Assembly (NCBI RefSeq): GCF_000004825.1 | Contig: NW_008805071.1 | Coordinates: 558,001 to 622,000 of the forward strand | Reading direction: 5' to 3' | Length of the DNA: 64,000 nt | Source of the DNA: Heterostelium album PN500 | Lineage: Eukaryota > Evosea > Eumycetozoa > Acytosteliales > Acytosteliaceae | Part shown: positions 1-11,814 of the stretch, piece by piece | Position numbering within the stretch: the first letter of the stretch is position 1 | How the letters are laid out: the number at the start of each line of letters is the position of its first letter | Notes under the pieces: generated by a model | Told to the model about the DNA's origin: nothing | What the model saw: only the letters and a program-made list of their open reading frames with translations | The model's database searches: none | Position numbers and translations under genes: made by a program

Positions 1-62
1 TAATTTCTTTTATATATATATATATTTAGTAATAACTATTTATTAAATTAACTAAAACTTAC

Positions 63-166
63 ACTATTTCACCATTATGATCAATGAATTGTACAATTTC
101 AGATACAATTTGTTCTGGTGGAATACCTGTAGATGTCGATTGCTCTGTTTCACCTGTTGACGACAT
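63..166 (-). CDS. First exon of an unknown gene (cut by window start)
   Basis: The minus strand opens with ATG at 166 and reads 34 codons, MSSTGETEQSTSTGIPPEQI and onward to a stretch ending in FIDHNGEI, before a good GTAAGT donor at 62. The exon ends after two bases of a codon. An AT-rich intron follows and runs off the window. The Ser/Thr-rich start followed by an amphipathic stretch suggests a small soluble protein. The family is not recognised. It is transcribed divergently from the ALG3-like gene. Confidence 0.6.
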
Positions 167-946
167 GTTTTTTTTTAAATAATTATTTCGAAATAATGTA
201 TGTATAGAGGTATGTTTATAAATAATAAAATAAAAAAATACTAAAAATGATAAAAATTAATTAATAAATGTTGTTGAATTATAATTGGATTTGGTTAATC
301 TAGCAAATAGAAAGAAAGATAGAATAGAATAGAATAGAATAGAATTTAAATAAATATAGTAAATGTAATGCAATCAAAAAACAAACTAATTATTCTTTTT
401 CTATTTTTTCTTTTTTTTTTTTTATTTGTTTTTCTTTTGTTGTTTTTGTTTTTGTTTTGTCAACAACAATGATACTAGTAAAATGAATCACCAACCTACA
501 ATAATAATAAAAAGGAAGAATAAAAAGAGACAGACTGACTCGTGTGTGTGTTTGTATAATGGATCGTGTTGTGTGTGTTAGGTGTGGGATTCCATACCAG
601 AGAGAGAAGTCAATAAAAAAGATTTTTTTTTTAATTTGACTTTTGGAAAGTTCAAAATTTTAATTTAATTTATTTAAATTTTTAATTCATTACACACGAT
701 TTTAGAGAGTTATTAAATTAAATAAGGTATAAATAATTATTTATATCTTATTTATTAATTGAACGTTATTGTTATTACAATCAATTCACCTTTTTGTATT
801 TAAAAGTGATTATTTTTAAAAATAATATTTTAAAATTTAAAAATAAAAAATGATTAATTATTGTTAATTCAGTTGTTGTTCAGATATCAAATTGATCAGT
901 CAATCAATTTGTATCTTTCAACCGATAATAAATAATAAAATAAATA
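167..946. other. Divergent intergenic region
   Basis: About 780 bp of AT-rich DNA separates two divergent genes and should hold both promoters. It contains a TAGAA pentamer tract (about 320-346), T-rich and GT-rich runs near 400-460 and 540-560, and no open frame with coding character. Confidence 0.6.
320..346. repeat. (TAGAA)n pentanucleotide microsatellite
   Basis: About five tandem copies of a TAGAA/AGAAT unit lie in the divergent promoter region. Confidence 0.8.
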
Positions 947-3900
947 ATGTATAAATATAGATTGAGTTTATTGTTCTTATTATTGGTGTTGTTGATGGTC
1001 AATATTGATTCATCATTATCCAAAAGTATTGAAAATGAGAGTCATCAATGGTCTACTCTATTATCACCACACGACTATAGTCCTACAATGAAATGGCGAC
1101 TACTTCGTAATCGTGCCATTGATTTAGGTTGGGAAACTCAAGATCATAAAAAGTATTATAATTATACAATCATTATATATATAAATATTTAAATGTTAAT
1201 ATTAATATTAAATATAGAGATATTCAATCAATATCTATATCGAATTCGACAGAGTATATAGTTAGTTGTTCAGATGATGGCTATGCCAAGTTTCATCGAG
1301 TGTTAATGTATCCGAATCTCTATCCCGATTGGAGTCATCTCTATTATGGCGAGCTGAAATTGAGGGACAACGTTCGACATCACCAATGTCAATTGACACC
1401 CGACCAGAAACAACTCATTACACTCTCAACCGATAGTCAATACACCTATATCGATATATATAATCACGAAGAGATTGACAAAACGAAATATAGAATAGAT
1501 AATAGATTGCCATTGACCTCTTTGAATAATAACAACACCGATATCAATCATCGTCTATCAAACATCACTCGATTCACAATAGTATTTCCACAGGATGATT
1601 ATAATGAAATTTGGTGGAATAACAGCATCAGCATAACTAATAAAAACAACAATAATAATAATAATAGTTTTAAATCTATAAAGTATAATAATAATGATAA
1701 TGATAATGATAAGGATAATAGTAAGAAGATAATTAAAAAGTTATTAATATCACCGGATGGAAATATTTTAATGGTTGTATTGGATAGTAGTAAGTTATTG
1801 ATACAGTATAAGGACGGTAGAGAAATGGATACGATTAAATTGGATTTCGAATTGCTGGATATTGTATTCTTGGCTGTCGATAAGCAGCATAGTGATTATA
1901 ATCAACAGTTTATGATTGTTCCAAAATATACAACTCATAATACATCGTCAGATAAACCATTCGTTGTACTCTATTCGTTGAGTGACGCAACCGAGCAGTG
2001 GGAGACAAAAAACATCATCACACCTTCATTATTCCCATTCCTAAAGATTAATACACATTCATCTAAACCTTGTCAAGCTTCAACATCATCCTCAACATCA
2101 TCATCATTCACAACAACTACTTCTCCTACCATTATTTCATTCATGGATGTAGAGAATACCGTACATATCACTCGGTTAGAGAGGAATAGATTAAAGCTGG
2201 TTAGATCATTTCCAAGTAGTAGTGGTAGTGGTGGTGGTAGTGGTGTCAATAGTAGTAGTAGTAGTTCAAACGCGATAATGAGATTCTCAAAAGATGCACA
2301 CTATCTAGTGGTAAAATATCCATCAACCAATGAGTTGGTTATCTATAGGAATCATGCTAATGACTATGCTCTCCATTCTGTTATTGACTTGGAGTCGTTG
2401 GAAACCAGCGAGTTTCAGTTGTTCAACTTGAGATATTACTATCTGGTGGTAGGTACAACTGGTGGACATTTGAATTACTTCCGTGAGACAGTACCAACGG
2501 TTGTTACGGCGTGCGACGGATTGGCACGCCAGCTCAGTTTCTATCTGGAACCACCACCCGCAACCTACCAACCGACTGTCGAACACGACGGTATCTTCAA
2601 TGCATCGGCCATCCAAACCACCCGACTCCTTCTAATCATCGTAGCCGTTCTTCACATTGGAATCGTACAATCATCTGTCAAATCGATCGAATCGTTTATC
2701 ATTAGTAAACTATCGATTTTCCGTATACTATTTTCACCGGTTGTCTTTTACATCGGTGTATTGGCGATCGCTGGACTGTCAGCCTATGAAATCATCTTTC
2801 AGAGTACATTTACCAACGATTGGCCAGCACATATTCATCATATCGAGCAATGGTTGAACACTCCGAAAACTCAACCACTTTGGACACCAAACTTTGACAG
2901 TGGACCACCAGCACCGTCAGATTCTCTTACTTCATCATCGTTTGATTTCGACTATTCACATTTCATGCATTATCACGGTCCTTGTACCTATCCAGCTGGA
3001 TTCCTTTACTTGTATGGAATACTCTATTACCTTACAGGTAGAGGTTCACTCCAAGCATTCCAAATCATCTGGGCACTGATGGAGATATGTAATTTCATTA
3101 CGATCAAGAAGATATGTGATCGATTGAAACTACCGATCATATTAGCTATACTTCCAATTATATCGAACCGACTACATCTCTACAATGTTAGAGTTGTTAT
3201 CAATGATTTTCCATCAACATTTATACTACATCTATCTATTTTGCTCTTATTAAACAAACAGTAAGTAACTATATTAGCAAATCAACAACAAACTAATCTA
3301 ATTCAATTAAAATTATAGATATAAAAGGTTCTCTGTTTTATTTTCATTCTTGGTATCATTGAAATTAAATTATATATTCTATTCACCAGCAATACTGTTT
3401 ATATTCGCCAATACACTCCCATTTAGTAGTATTTTAACAAATCTATTTATAATGGGTGCATTACAGGTAAAGTATATTCAAAAGTTAACTAAAATTATAT
3501 TTAACTTAACTTAAATATTCAATATACTTCTTTCTAGATTATTATTGGTATTCCATTCCTATTAACCAATCCTATTGCCTACATAACAATTGCATATGAT
3601 ATAAGTAGAACTCTTCTCTGGGAGAAAACTAGAAACTTTAAATTTGTTGGAAGAGTAATATATGATTCATCTTATTTCAATATAACTTTAGTATGTAGCT
3701 CTACATTAACTCGATAACTATTTATTAACACCTGTCTCGCTCTCTCTATCATTTTTTATTTTATTTTAAAGTTATTATTATTGATAACAACTATAATTAT
3801 ATTCTTAATTAGAATGTGGATAACATTAGACAATCTAAAGAGTGATCATAAATCATCAACATCAGCAAAGACTGCTAATTCAACAACATCTATTATCAAT

Positions 3901-4293
3901 AGCAACATAGCTAATGAAAACATCAAATTATATAGAGATAGAGCAATGTTGTTTGTTTTCTTATTTGTTAATTTCTTGGCGATTACATTTGCTCGAGGTC
4001 TTTATACACCATTCCTATGTTGGTATTTCTACACCTACCCGATAGTACTATACTTTGCTGGCTATCCATATAGTTTTATCATTGCATTCTTTGTGGCACA
4101 TGAATACCTATTCCGATTCTTCAAAGATCTACTCTTTGAGATGAACGCTACCTACATCTATTTCCTACTAAACATTTTCACAGTATTTAATGTATTGATA
4201 GCTGGTAGAGTAAACTTAAAAACACACACATCAAATAACAACAATAACAACAGCAACACAATAAATCTACAAAAAGAAAAGAAGAATAACTAA
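947..4293 (+). CDS. Propeller-like luminal domain fused to ALG3 mannosyltransferase
   Basis: Five exons are inferred: 947-1152, 1218-3260, 3319-3466, 3538-3690 and 3772-4293, giving about 1023 residues with phases that join cleanly. Residues 1-26 are a hydrophobic signal. Residues 65-525 contain WD/propeller-like blades (IVSCSDDGYAKFHRV, KKLLISPDGNILMVVLD) broken by N- and S-rich loops. A first TM lies near 533-553. The C-terminal 450 residues match ALG3, the ER enzyme that adds the first Dol-P-Man-dependent alpha-1,3-mannose to Man5GlcNAc2-PP-dolichol. Seen motifs are the luminal-loop NDW, YPAGFLYLYGILYYLTGRG, NDFPSTF, GIPFLLTNPIAY, FARGLYTPFLCWYFYTYP. The ALG3 call is firm. The propeller is called from pattern only. 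Exon 2 is open across the junction, so two merged genes are unlikely. Usual ALG3 proteins are about 430-460 residues. Confidence 0.85.
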
Positions 4294-4307
4294 ACGTTTA
4301 GTTATTC
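4284..4307. repeat. 24-bp perfect palindrome over a stop codon
   Basis: The sequence GAATAACTAAAC followed directly by its reverse complement spans the TAA stop of the ALG3-like gene (4291-4293). It could form a 12-bp stem or cruciform with no loop. Confidence 0.8.
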
Positions 4308-4498
4308 ATTTATTAAAATAATAATGTTCAAATAACACTAACAACCTCAAGATAATTTCAAAAAATTCTCGATATTTGGAAATCTTATAAGATTTTTTTG
4401 AAAACAACCCAGGTAATTGAGTATCATGCAAACAAACCAGTCACACAGTTTTAAGTACTTAAAATTGATTTCATTTATTTTTAAAAAAAGACATCTAA

Positions 4499-7400
4499 AT
4501 GTTATGTATATATTTATTTATTTATTTATTATTTTGTATTATTTCTTTTCATCAATCTATTGTAATTTCAATATGTACAGGTATGTTGTTTAAAAAGATA
4601 GCTCATTTTTAGTACTCAGTTATTGATTGATTGATTGATTCTTTTTGTGTTGTTTATATAAAAATTTTAAGAAACCGAAAAACCAATATTAGATGACTGG
4701 GGTTTTCAATCGATCGGTAGTGGTTTACCTTCACCGTGGACCGTTAATAGTCCACTTATTTCATTTTGTCGTGACCAGGAGTGTGGATACACCGGTATAT
4801 TGCTCGACGGCTACTACTATGCAAAGTACAATATGAACAGATCGTCACCTCTAGATATGCTGACGCTATCACAGCAATTCAGTGCGGTACCACTGACAGC
4901 ACAGCAACAGCTGACAGAATCGTACATTCTAAGCTTTTTCGTAACTTCCACCAATCTATTCCCGGTCGATGTTGAATATGACTTTAGTATCTACATCGAT
5001 CAAAACGGTGTTACAACTCGAATCAATTCTATCAACAATGAGGAGCACTCTGTCGACGTCACCAAGTACATCGTGGACAGCTCTTCTTACTTCCAACTGG
5101 ATCTTATAGTCATTTTTAGGAATTCTAATCCCAGCAATAAAATTAACAGGAATACCGATAATTTCGCATTGCTGCTGTCTGGTTTGGAGATTAAAAGAAT
5201 ACAGAAAACCAGACTGGCAAGAGATTTCTATGTGGATGCATCTGGTGGATCAGACCGAATAGGAAACGGGACAAAGGAGTCCCCGTTCTCCTCGATTGGA
5301 ATGGCATTGGCTTGGATTCAACCTTTGCATACTATTTATGTGTCGGACGGTGTCTACTGTGGATATAACATGAATAGTAAGATTGTCGATTCAGTGTCGA
5401 TCGTTGGTCAGTCTTCGGGTGGCACCGTGCTCAATGGTCTGGGAAAAATCTACCCTTTCAAGGTGACAGGAACCAATCTAATATTCAAAGTCTCGACACT
5501 CTCGATTGTCTATTGTTACACCAGCAACAGTACTTATGGTGGCGCTATCATTCTTTTGAACGGTGGAAACAACACTGGTGTCTTGGAGAATCTGCTGCTG
5601 TATAATAACGCTGACTTTTCCAATCGTGGTTCTATCACTCTGCGCGAGAATGCTTCACTCAACATCACCGGCTGTCAATTTAGAAACAATTCGAATTCCG
5701 ATTACAACCAGAATCCGACGATCGGTGTTGCCAGTCTTTCCAACAGCCATGTCGTCACCTATTTGAATATCTTTAACAGCGTTTTCAACAACGATAACAA
5801 TTATCTATATGTCGACTTTGCCAGTTCGATTGTGATCGATTCATCGGTGTTTATTGGTAATCACGATGATTTGAATTCGTGTTCCTGTTCCATTTTCAGA
5901 TCGAATCTGGTTATTAGGAACTGCAGTTTTTCGGAATCGTTGTCCGGTCAGATCTGTCTTACCAATTCAACGAGTTATGTTAGCAACTCTTATTTCAAAG
6001 ATAACTATTTCAACTTTTATGCCACTCAGAGTACGCTAGAGGTTCATAACTCTGAGATTCACTTTATGCACTCCAGCCAAGGTGGAGTCATGATGCTTTC
6101 GAAAAACTCGTATGCTCATCTCTACAATTGCAGTGTTTCTTCGACAAGTGTCTACACCTCGCCCAATCTAATGTTCTCAATGTCGCAGTCTACTTTGCTT
6201 GTCAACAGCTCGTTGCTAGTCGGTGGAAAGGGAACCATGTTCAGTACACTACAAGGTGACTTGCAGTTGGTTGATGCCATCATCAGGGATACTCAATGTC
6301 TATTGATATCGGCATCGCAAACCAAAATTAGGCTGTCAAACAGCCAGTTTTTAAATTCCACCTACTTTGACGAAGTTTTCAAATTCAATACTATTCTCGA
6401 GCAGTACAATGGTGCATATGTTTTAATCATCGATTGCCTATTCCAAGATATTTATGGTTACATCAAAGCCGTCAATTCACGATTGATTATTCACAACTCT
6501 AAACTTATCAATTCCGGAAAGTTCTTTGACATTGACAAGTCCACCAGCTTGAATCTGGAGGACTGCCAATTCATATCAAACTTTGGACCGATCTTTGTTT
6601 TGAATGGCCCGAGGGTTCATTTTTTCAATTGTACGTTCCAGTACAACTATGGATCGGAGGGTTCCATTATACAAGGCAGTAATAATTTATTCTTGGAAGC
6701 TGCCAACTGTACCTTTGAAAGCAATATTGCACTATCGCAGGGCGGTATTGCTGTCATCGGTGACCAATCCACTCTAAATTTCCTATTTTGTACATTCCGT
6801 AACAATACCTCTCTTTATAATGGTGGAATTATCTATGCTGGATCGCTCAACACCATCCTATTCTACTTTACCATACTCGATAGCAATACCGCAAAGAATG
6901 GAGGTGGCTCCATTGTTTATTTCATCGAGAAGCTACCGATATTCGGAAACTGTACACTTACCAATAATAATGCATATTTTGGTGGAATCATTGCATCGAA
7001 TCCGACACATCTGCAGCTTGCCAGCGGCGAATTTCCAAGTGTGATTGTTTCAAGGGAAACCATATTTTCCGGTATCATTAGAATTGGTAATAACTTGAAT
7101 CAAATCTATCCAAACCCAAGTTACAATCACCTAAGAGTATACCTCATGGTGAATGGAAATACAATTGCAACCGTACCTTTTGAAGATGGTTATGCCAATT
7201 TCACAAACATAGTTATCTATGGTCAGGTTGGAGGTTTTTCAACAGTCATTTTTTCATGTAACGAAAGTTCTTTGGAACCACTTACCATACCTTACAATGT
7301 AACTATTATGCCTTGTAACCCTGGATACTATCCCATTGATTCATCGACAAAGTGTGCGGAATGTCCACCTGGAAGCTATGGATACAATGGAAATATTTGC

Positions 7401-8768
7401 ATTTCATGTCCACAGAATGCATTATGTGAAGGTGGTGATCAAGTTTCAACGAGACCAGGATATTGGTTTGATGAAAATCAATTTCCAAGAGTGATTTATG
7501 ATTGTGATCAATCATCACATTGCTTGGCAAATAACACGTGTCTTGAACATACATTTGGTGTTCTTTGTTCATCGTGTAACAACACCGAACAATATTATTC
7601 ATGGTTTGGAGGTTGTATCGAATGTACTCAGACCAACAAACTGGTAATTGCTATTGTTATCATTGGAATGATTCTCCTCGTTCTTTGGTCACATAAATCA
7701 GATTCATCATCAGGTCTGATGAATATTGTTGTCTATTTCGCACAAACAATCATGGTACTTTCGAAAGGTGTTAATTTCAGTATTCTTTCACTCCTGAATC
7801 TCCAATTGGAAAGTGGAGGATCATCAATCATTGGATCGATATGTCCAGGACCATTCGATTATTATGAAAGGCATTATATGACATTCCTTGTTTTCCCAGC
7901 AGTAATTTTCATTCTCCTCATTTTCACATTAATCATCACGATTATCAGAAAGTTTAAACCGAATGACCAACCAATATTTCCAAGACAATTTGGATCGTTT
8001 GTCAAGTTATTGATGAATATTTATTCACCAATCAGCACTGCAACATTTACAATATTCTTTTGTCAACAAATTGGAATTGGTAACTCGGTTTTAGTCACAG
8101 ATTCATCGGTTCAATGCTCTGGAAATCAATATCGAACAGCACTCAAAATCAGTTATTCAATGTTGATTGTTGTTCTTGGAATTCCAATGATTATTTTCAT
8201 CTTATTATTCAAGAATCGAAAACACAATAACGATGCATCAATCATTCGAACATATGGAGCGTTCATCTTGAAATACAAAACATCATATTATTATTGGGAT
8301 GTAATATTATTATTCAGAAGATTGGTGATTGTATTGGTATCGATTATGGATCAAGACACACCAATCAGATCATTCCTTTTGATTGGAGTATCACTGATCA
8401 GTGTTCTTCTTCAATTGAAACATTCACCGTTCATCAGTGAAGGTGATAATCAACTTGAATTGGTATCACTGATATTGATATTCATTTCATGTATTTACCT
8501 TGGAAATGAAATTGAATCATATCTTGAAGATTGGATCATCATCGTTTGTTGTATTTCATTTGCCATTTATTTATTATATATTATTTATACACATTATCGA
8601 ATTCCAATTCTCAAAAGAATCAATCATTATCTTTCAATTCTCAGTCGTCGAAGGTTTGGATATGAACAACTGCACAATGAAATGGAAGAAGATCCACAAG
8701 ATGACCACAATCAATTTGAAATTCCAATTTTAAAAAATAAAGTCAATGAAAATGAAGAGATTGATTAA
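4499..8768 (+). CDS. Receptor A: beta-helix, Cys-rich, multi-TM membrane protein
   Basis: Exon 1 (4499-4580) encodes a signal peptide (MLCIYLFIYLLFCIISFHQS). Exon 2 (4672-8768) carries the rest, about 1392 residues. Order: a DDWGF-type N-terminal domain with a Cys pair (SFCRDQECG); a DFYVDASGGSDR...GTKESPFSSI motif near 210, typical of right-handed beta-helix proteins; beta-helix repeats with many NCTF/NNTS rungs to about 905; a Cys-rich module at about 908-1015 resembling GCC2/GCC3-EGF (CNPGYYPI, CPPGSYGY, RPGYWFDENQFP); about nine TM helices from 1018 to 1330; a short acidic cytosolic tail. It has two close paralogues in this window. It converges on the gene at 8846 with 77 bp between stops. 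The fold is inferred from repeats; ligand and function are unknown. A cell-surface sensor or channel-like protein is possible. Confidence 0.85.
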
Positions 8769-8845
8769 TATTAAAAAATAAAATTATAAAATATATTCAG
8801 AATTCGGAGTGGTTGTTCAAAGATTGTTAATTAAAATTATTTAAT

Positions 8846-10378
8846 TTAATGATAACTATGATATTTATGATGATTATGGTGTCTCTTCTTTATGATATAT
8901 ACAATTAATACGAGTAAAAGTATACCGGCTATAGAACCAACGATGATACCTGCGATTGCACCGGGACTAAGTCTACCTTCAGGGGGACAAGACATTTCAG
9001 TGATATCATAGTTACCAGTGAATTTACATCCAGCTCTACCACCGTTTGAACATGAAACCAAACTATCAGTATCGGAGGTGATGTTGTTGATTTCAATATC
9101 AGAGTCATCACAGAAGATAGGGTTGATAGAGTCGTTGATTAGATTATGTGAAAATGTTACTCCTTTAAACGAGTTGAACTCTACGTTGTCGATGTACAAT
9201 ACACTACCGGAACCGTCGGGACCGACAGAGTTACCTGTGAAAGTGGTATTGGTAAGTTTGAGAGTTTGTGCATCGAAGATGTAGATGGCACCACCCGATT
9301 GCAGTGCATAGTTCGATGCGAAAACACAATTGGTGACAAACAATTCACCTTGGTTAAGAGCGATCGCACCACCCAATGCCGATGCATTGTTATTGCTGAT
9401 GAGAGTATCGGCGATGACCAAGGTACTGATCGAGTTGAAAGAGATTGGTGCACTTCCAACGTTGTTGGAAATCACTGAGTTGAGGAGCTGAACAAAGTTT
9501 TGGAACAGCATCATTACACCGCCTCCCATTGGATCTACTACACGCTGGACAGAGTTGTTGGTTAGGGTCATGTTGTTGATAATCACATTTCCATTGTTAC
9601 TCAATTTCAAGATGGAACTTCCTCCGACGTTGGAATCGATGAGAACATTGTTCATTTTAAACGCTCCATTCACTACGTAAATGATACCGTTGTTTCCTTG
9701 ATTGCCAACAATGTTGCTATTGGAAATGTTCACTTGACAGAAGTTAGTGGTATAGAAAACCGATCCGAAAGTACCAGAGTTGTTGGTGAACGTCGAGTTG
9801 GAGAAGGTGATATAGGAATTCAGTGTTGTCTGGAGAGAAACGACACCACCATAGTATGCATTGCAATTGGAGATAACAACATTCTCCAGTAGCAATATGG
9901 TGTTGGAGTAGTTGGTAGTGATATAGATGACACCACCATAGACACCGTGGAATCCCGTACCGTTGACAATGTTTAGGTATTGGAGTGTCAAGACAACGTC
10001 ACCGTGCTTCTGCTGACTATCCATAATACTAAAGAGCAAACCATTCTCTGCCAGATCGATAGTGGCATATGCATTTGGATTACCCTGCACGGTGAGTGTT
10101 ATGTTTACCAAATTGATATTGGTGTTGTTTGGACCGGTGTATGTGTAGTTACCCAAATCCAGCACGATATTAGTTGAGTTGGTGGCACTGAGAGCAACAG
10201 CGATATTAGGACATGCATTATCTGTTGTGTTTCCACATGGCATAGTATATTGAGCGATATTTGGATTCAAAATTAGCAGTGTTTCGGCTTCTACTTGTGA
10301 AAGTACAAGTTGATCACCAAGAAAAACTCCAAATACTAAAAATAGTGAAAATATTAATGAATATTTTAATTTAAACAT
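8846..10378 (-). CDS. Companion protein 1: beta-helix with one C-terminal TM
   Basis: A single-exon gene of 510 residues. The frame opens five codons earlier, but the paralogue at 27237 starts at MFKLKYSLIF, so that Met is chosen. Residues 1-35 are a signal peptide. Residues 40-450 are Asn/Thr-rich beta-helix repeats (NCVFASNYALQSGGAIYI, LTNTTFTGNS and similar). A Cys cluster follows (CDDSD, SCSNGG, AGCKF, MSC). Then comes a GxxxG-rich TM (GAIAGIIVGSIAGILLLVLI) and a His-rich cytosolic tail (KKRHHNHHKYHSYH). It is a type I membrane protein with a beta-helix ectodomain. It converges on receptor A and is about 95% identical by eye to the copy at 27237. Function is unknown. The pairing suggests it works with, or is co-regulated with, the receptor. 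Confidence 0.85.
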   Translation of the reverse strand: MFKLKYSLIFSLFLVFGVFLGDQLVLSQVEAETLLILNPNIAQYTMPCGNTTDNACPNIAVALSATNSTNIVLDLGNYTYTGPNNTNINLVNITLTVQGNPNAYATIDLAENGLLFSIMDSQQKHGDVVLTLQYLNIVNGTGFHGVYGGVIYITTNYSNTILLLENVVISNCNAYYGGVVSLQTTLNSYITFSNSTFTNNSGTFGSVFYTTNFCQVNISNSNIVGNQGNNGIIYVVNGAFKMNNVLIDSNVGGSSILKLSNNGNVIINNMTLTNNSVQRVVDPMGGGVMMLFQNFVQLLNSVISNNVGSAPISFNSISTLVIADTLISNNNASALGGAIALNQGELFVTNCVFASNYALQSGGAIYIFDAQTLKLTNTTFTGNSVGPDGSGSVLYIDNVEFNSFKGVTFSHNLINDSINPIFCDDSDIEINNITSDTDSLVSCSNGGRAGCKFTGNYDITEMSCPPEGRLSPGAIAGIIVGSIAGILLLVLIVYIIKKRHHNHHKYHSYH

Positions 10379-10670
10379 TTTTTTTAAATACAAATAATAA
10401 TGTATGAGTTATTATTTAATATAAATAGATTAACCTTAGTTTAAAAAAAAGGAACTCATTTTTAATATTACAGTGTTGCAGGTGCAACAATGTTGTTGGT
10501 GCCACTTTTAAAAATCTTAAAAATTCTGATATTTCACTAAATATCTAGTGATAGTTTTTTGATTTTTAAAAATTTTAAATTTAGATTCTAACACGTCAGC
10601 ACCGATGATAGGAATCTTGACTTGATTAATAGAGATATGAGAAATTTCATATACTATCATCTTTTATTCA
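10379..10670 (-). promoter_or_regulatory. Companion gene promoter, duplicated
   Basis: This non-coding region corresponds in reverse to about 26917-27236. Shared blocks include GGTGCCACTTTTAAAAATCT-like, AGATATTTAG/CTAAATATCT-like and ATGATAGGAATCTTGACTTG. Conservation in both copies over some 290 bp suggests recent duplication and likely contains the promoter of the companion gene. Confidence 0.55.
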
Positions 10671-10673
10671 AAT

Positions 10674-11004
10674 TAATTTTCGAAAATTTAACAATAGTTT
10701 CATCATCATCACAATGTTCAGGTATGTCAAAATCTAATCATAATATGTGTATAAGTAATAGATATATAATAAAATTAAACTTTTAACTTTTAATTCACCA
10801 TGGGTGACAAAAGATAATAATATATCCAAGATTGAATTTTGTACGGATGATATATGTGGATCAACCGATTATCAACTCTATGGATTCTACTATGCGTTTT
10901 TCCCAATTACCAAAGGACATACCTATGGCTTTATGTAATTATCAAAACAGTTCGACTTGTTAGATTATACTATCGATAACGAAACCAATTACTATCTCGA
11001 TTTC
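10674..11004 (+). pseudogene. 5' scrap of receptor B (left arm copy)
   Basis: Plus-strand DNA matches the start of the receptor gene at 21984-26307: the end of its signal peptide (TIVSSSSQCS), the intron with its GTATGT donor, then the exon-2 stretch giving CTDDICGSTDYQLYGFYYAFF-like residues. It lacks the start codon, most of the signal peptide and the codons just after the intron, and carries an in-frame TAA near 10939. It stops abruptly at 11004, where kelch-gene sequence begins. It is a dead remnant that marks the edge of the duplicated block. Confidence 0.8.
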
Positions 11005-11106
11005 AATCAGATTGACAAGAGATGGTTTCGGCATGATCTATACCAAGATATCCGACAAAGAAAGTTATCTCTATGCAGTACGATGCCTTGAGGTTCGAAG
11101 AGATAC

Positions 11107-11814
11107 TGTTGTCCGTCTAAGGACAATAAGGTAGCCGCCAAGGCAATGCCGGTACCTATCAATCAACATCAATAATAATTACCAGCCAACATATAAGAAA
11201 CAGTCAATTATAATTAATTAAATTAATTAATCAACTAAATAAGTAATAGTTCAAAACAACAGATCAAAATAATAATTAAATTAGAATCTGTTGTTTCTAA
11301 ATTAAGTATTCAACACTCAGCCGCCAAGCTTCTCAATAAATGAATATATTGAGTTTAACGCGACGTTAAAGATTCATTCAATTGATTATTCAATATTCAA
11401 GATATAAAATTAAAGAAAATAAATAAATAATTCACGGTGAAGAAAAAGAATTAAAATAAAGTTAAAAATTAAATTATATAAAGATATTATTAAAAACATT
11501 ATTTTATATTATTATTAATTATCACTTGAATAAGAAATGTCAGATCCAACTGATCAAACAACAACAACCACAACAACCAATAATGCAACAGCACCGACTG
11601 ATACAACAACCACAACAAATGATCTTACAATGAACGATCTCGAAAGCAATAATGATAATGATTCAATCCCATCAACCTCTACTTTGTTTCCTGATATCGT
11701 CCCTCCCGTCACACGCCCAGACTCACTCCCGTCGGATGTATTCCAAGCAACCCTGATCGCATCCAAGACTCCGATCTCTTCCTCTATCGTACCTGGTCAA
11801 CAAGAGAACAAACA
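11107..11814 (+). mobile_element. Solo-LTR-like insertion (708 bp) in a kelch scrap
   Basis: The insert begins TGTTGTC and ends ACAAACA, so it has TG...CA ends with a short imperfect inverted repeat. It is flanked by GATAC on both sides (11102-11106 and 11815-11819), like a 5-bp target-site duplication. The flanking host sequence lines up with the intact kelch gene when the insert is left out. The last 280 bp contain an open frame starting at 11537 that runs to the element end. This recalls LTR elements whose gag frame begins in the LTR, such as Ty1. The family is not recognised and no second LTR or internal region is seen here. The age cannot be judged beyond the target duplication still being intact. 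Confidence 0.5.

Larger units (their letters stand above)
7300..11004 (+). repeat. Left arm of large inverted duplication
   Basis: This segment reappears in reverse orientation at about 25824-30310. It takes in the 3' third of receptor A, the 77-bp convergent gap, the companion gene, its promoter and a 5' scrap of the third receptor. The match is seen in both proteins and in non-coding sequence, for example the gap containing GAATTCGGAGTGGTTGTTCA. Relative to the right arm it lacks about 0.67 kb just beyond the companion promoter. Confidence 0.85.

Noticed and set aside
7306-7602. 98-codon antisense frame rich in Cys and His in the receptor Cys-rich module, present in all three receptors
   Set aside because: Cys and His arise from antisense reading of ACA/ATG-rich codons. 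There is no start context or splice support.
9018-9478. Plus-strand frames of 70-92 codons inside companion gene 1, repeated inside companion gene 2 on the minus strand
   Set aside because: They are antisense shadows of a conserved coding region. Their sharing between copies follows from the duplication.
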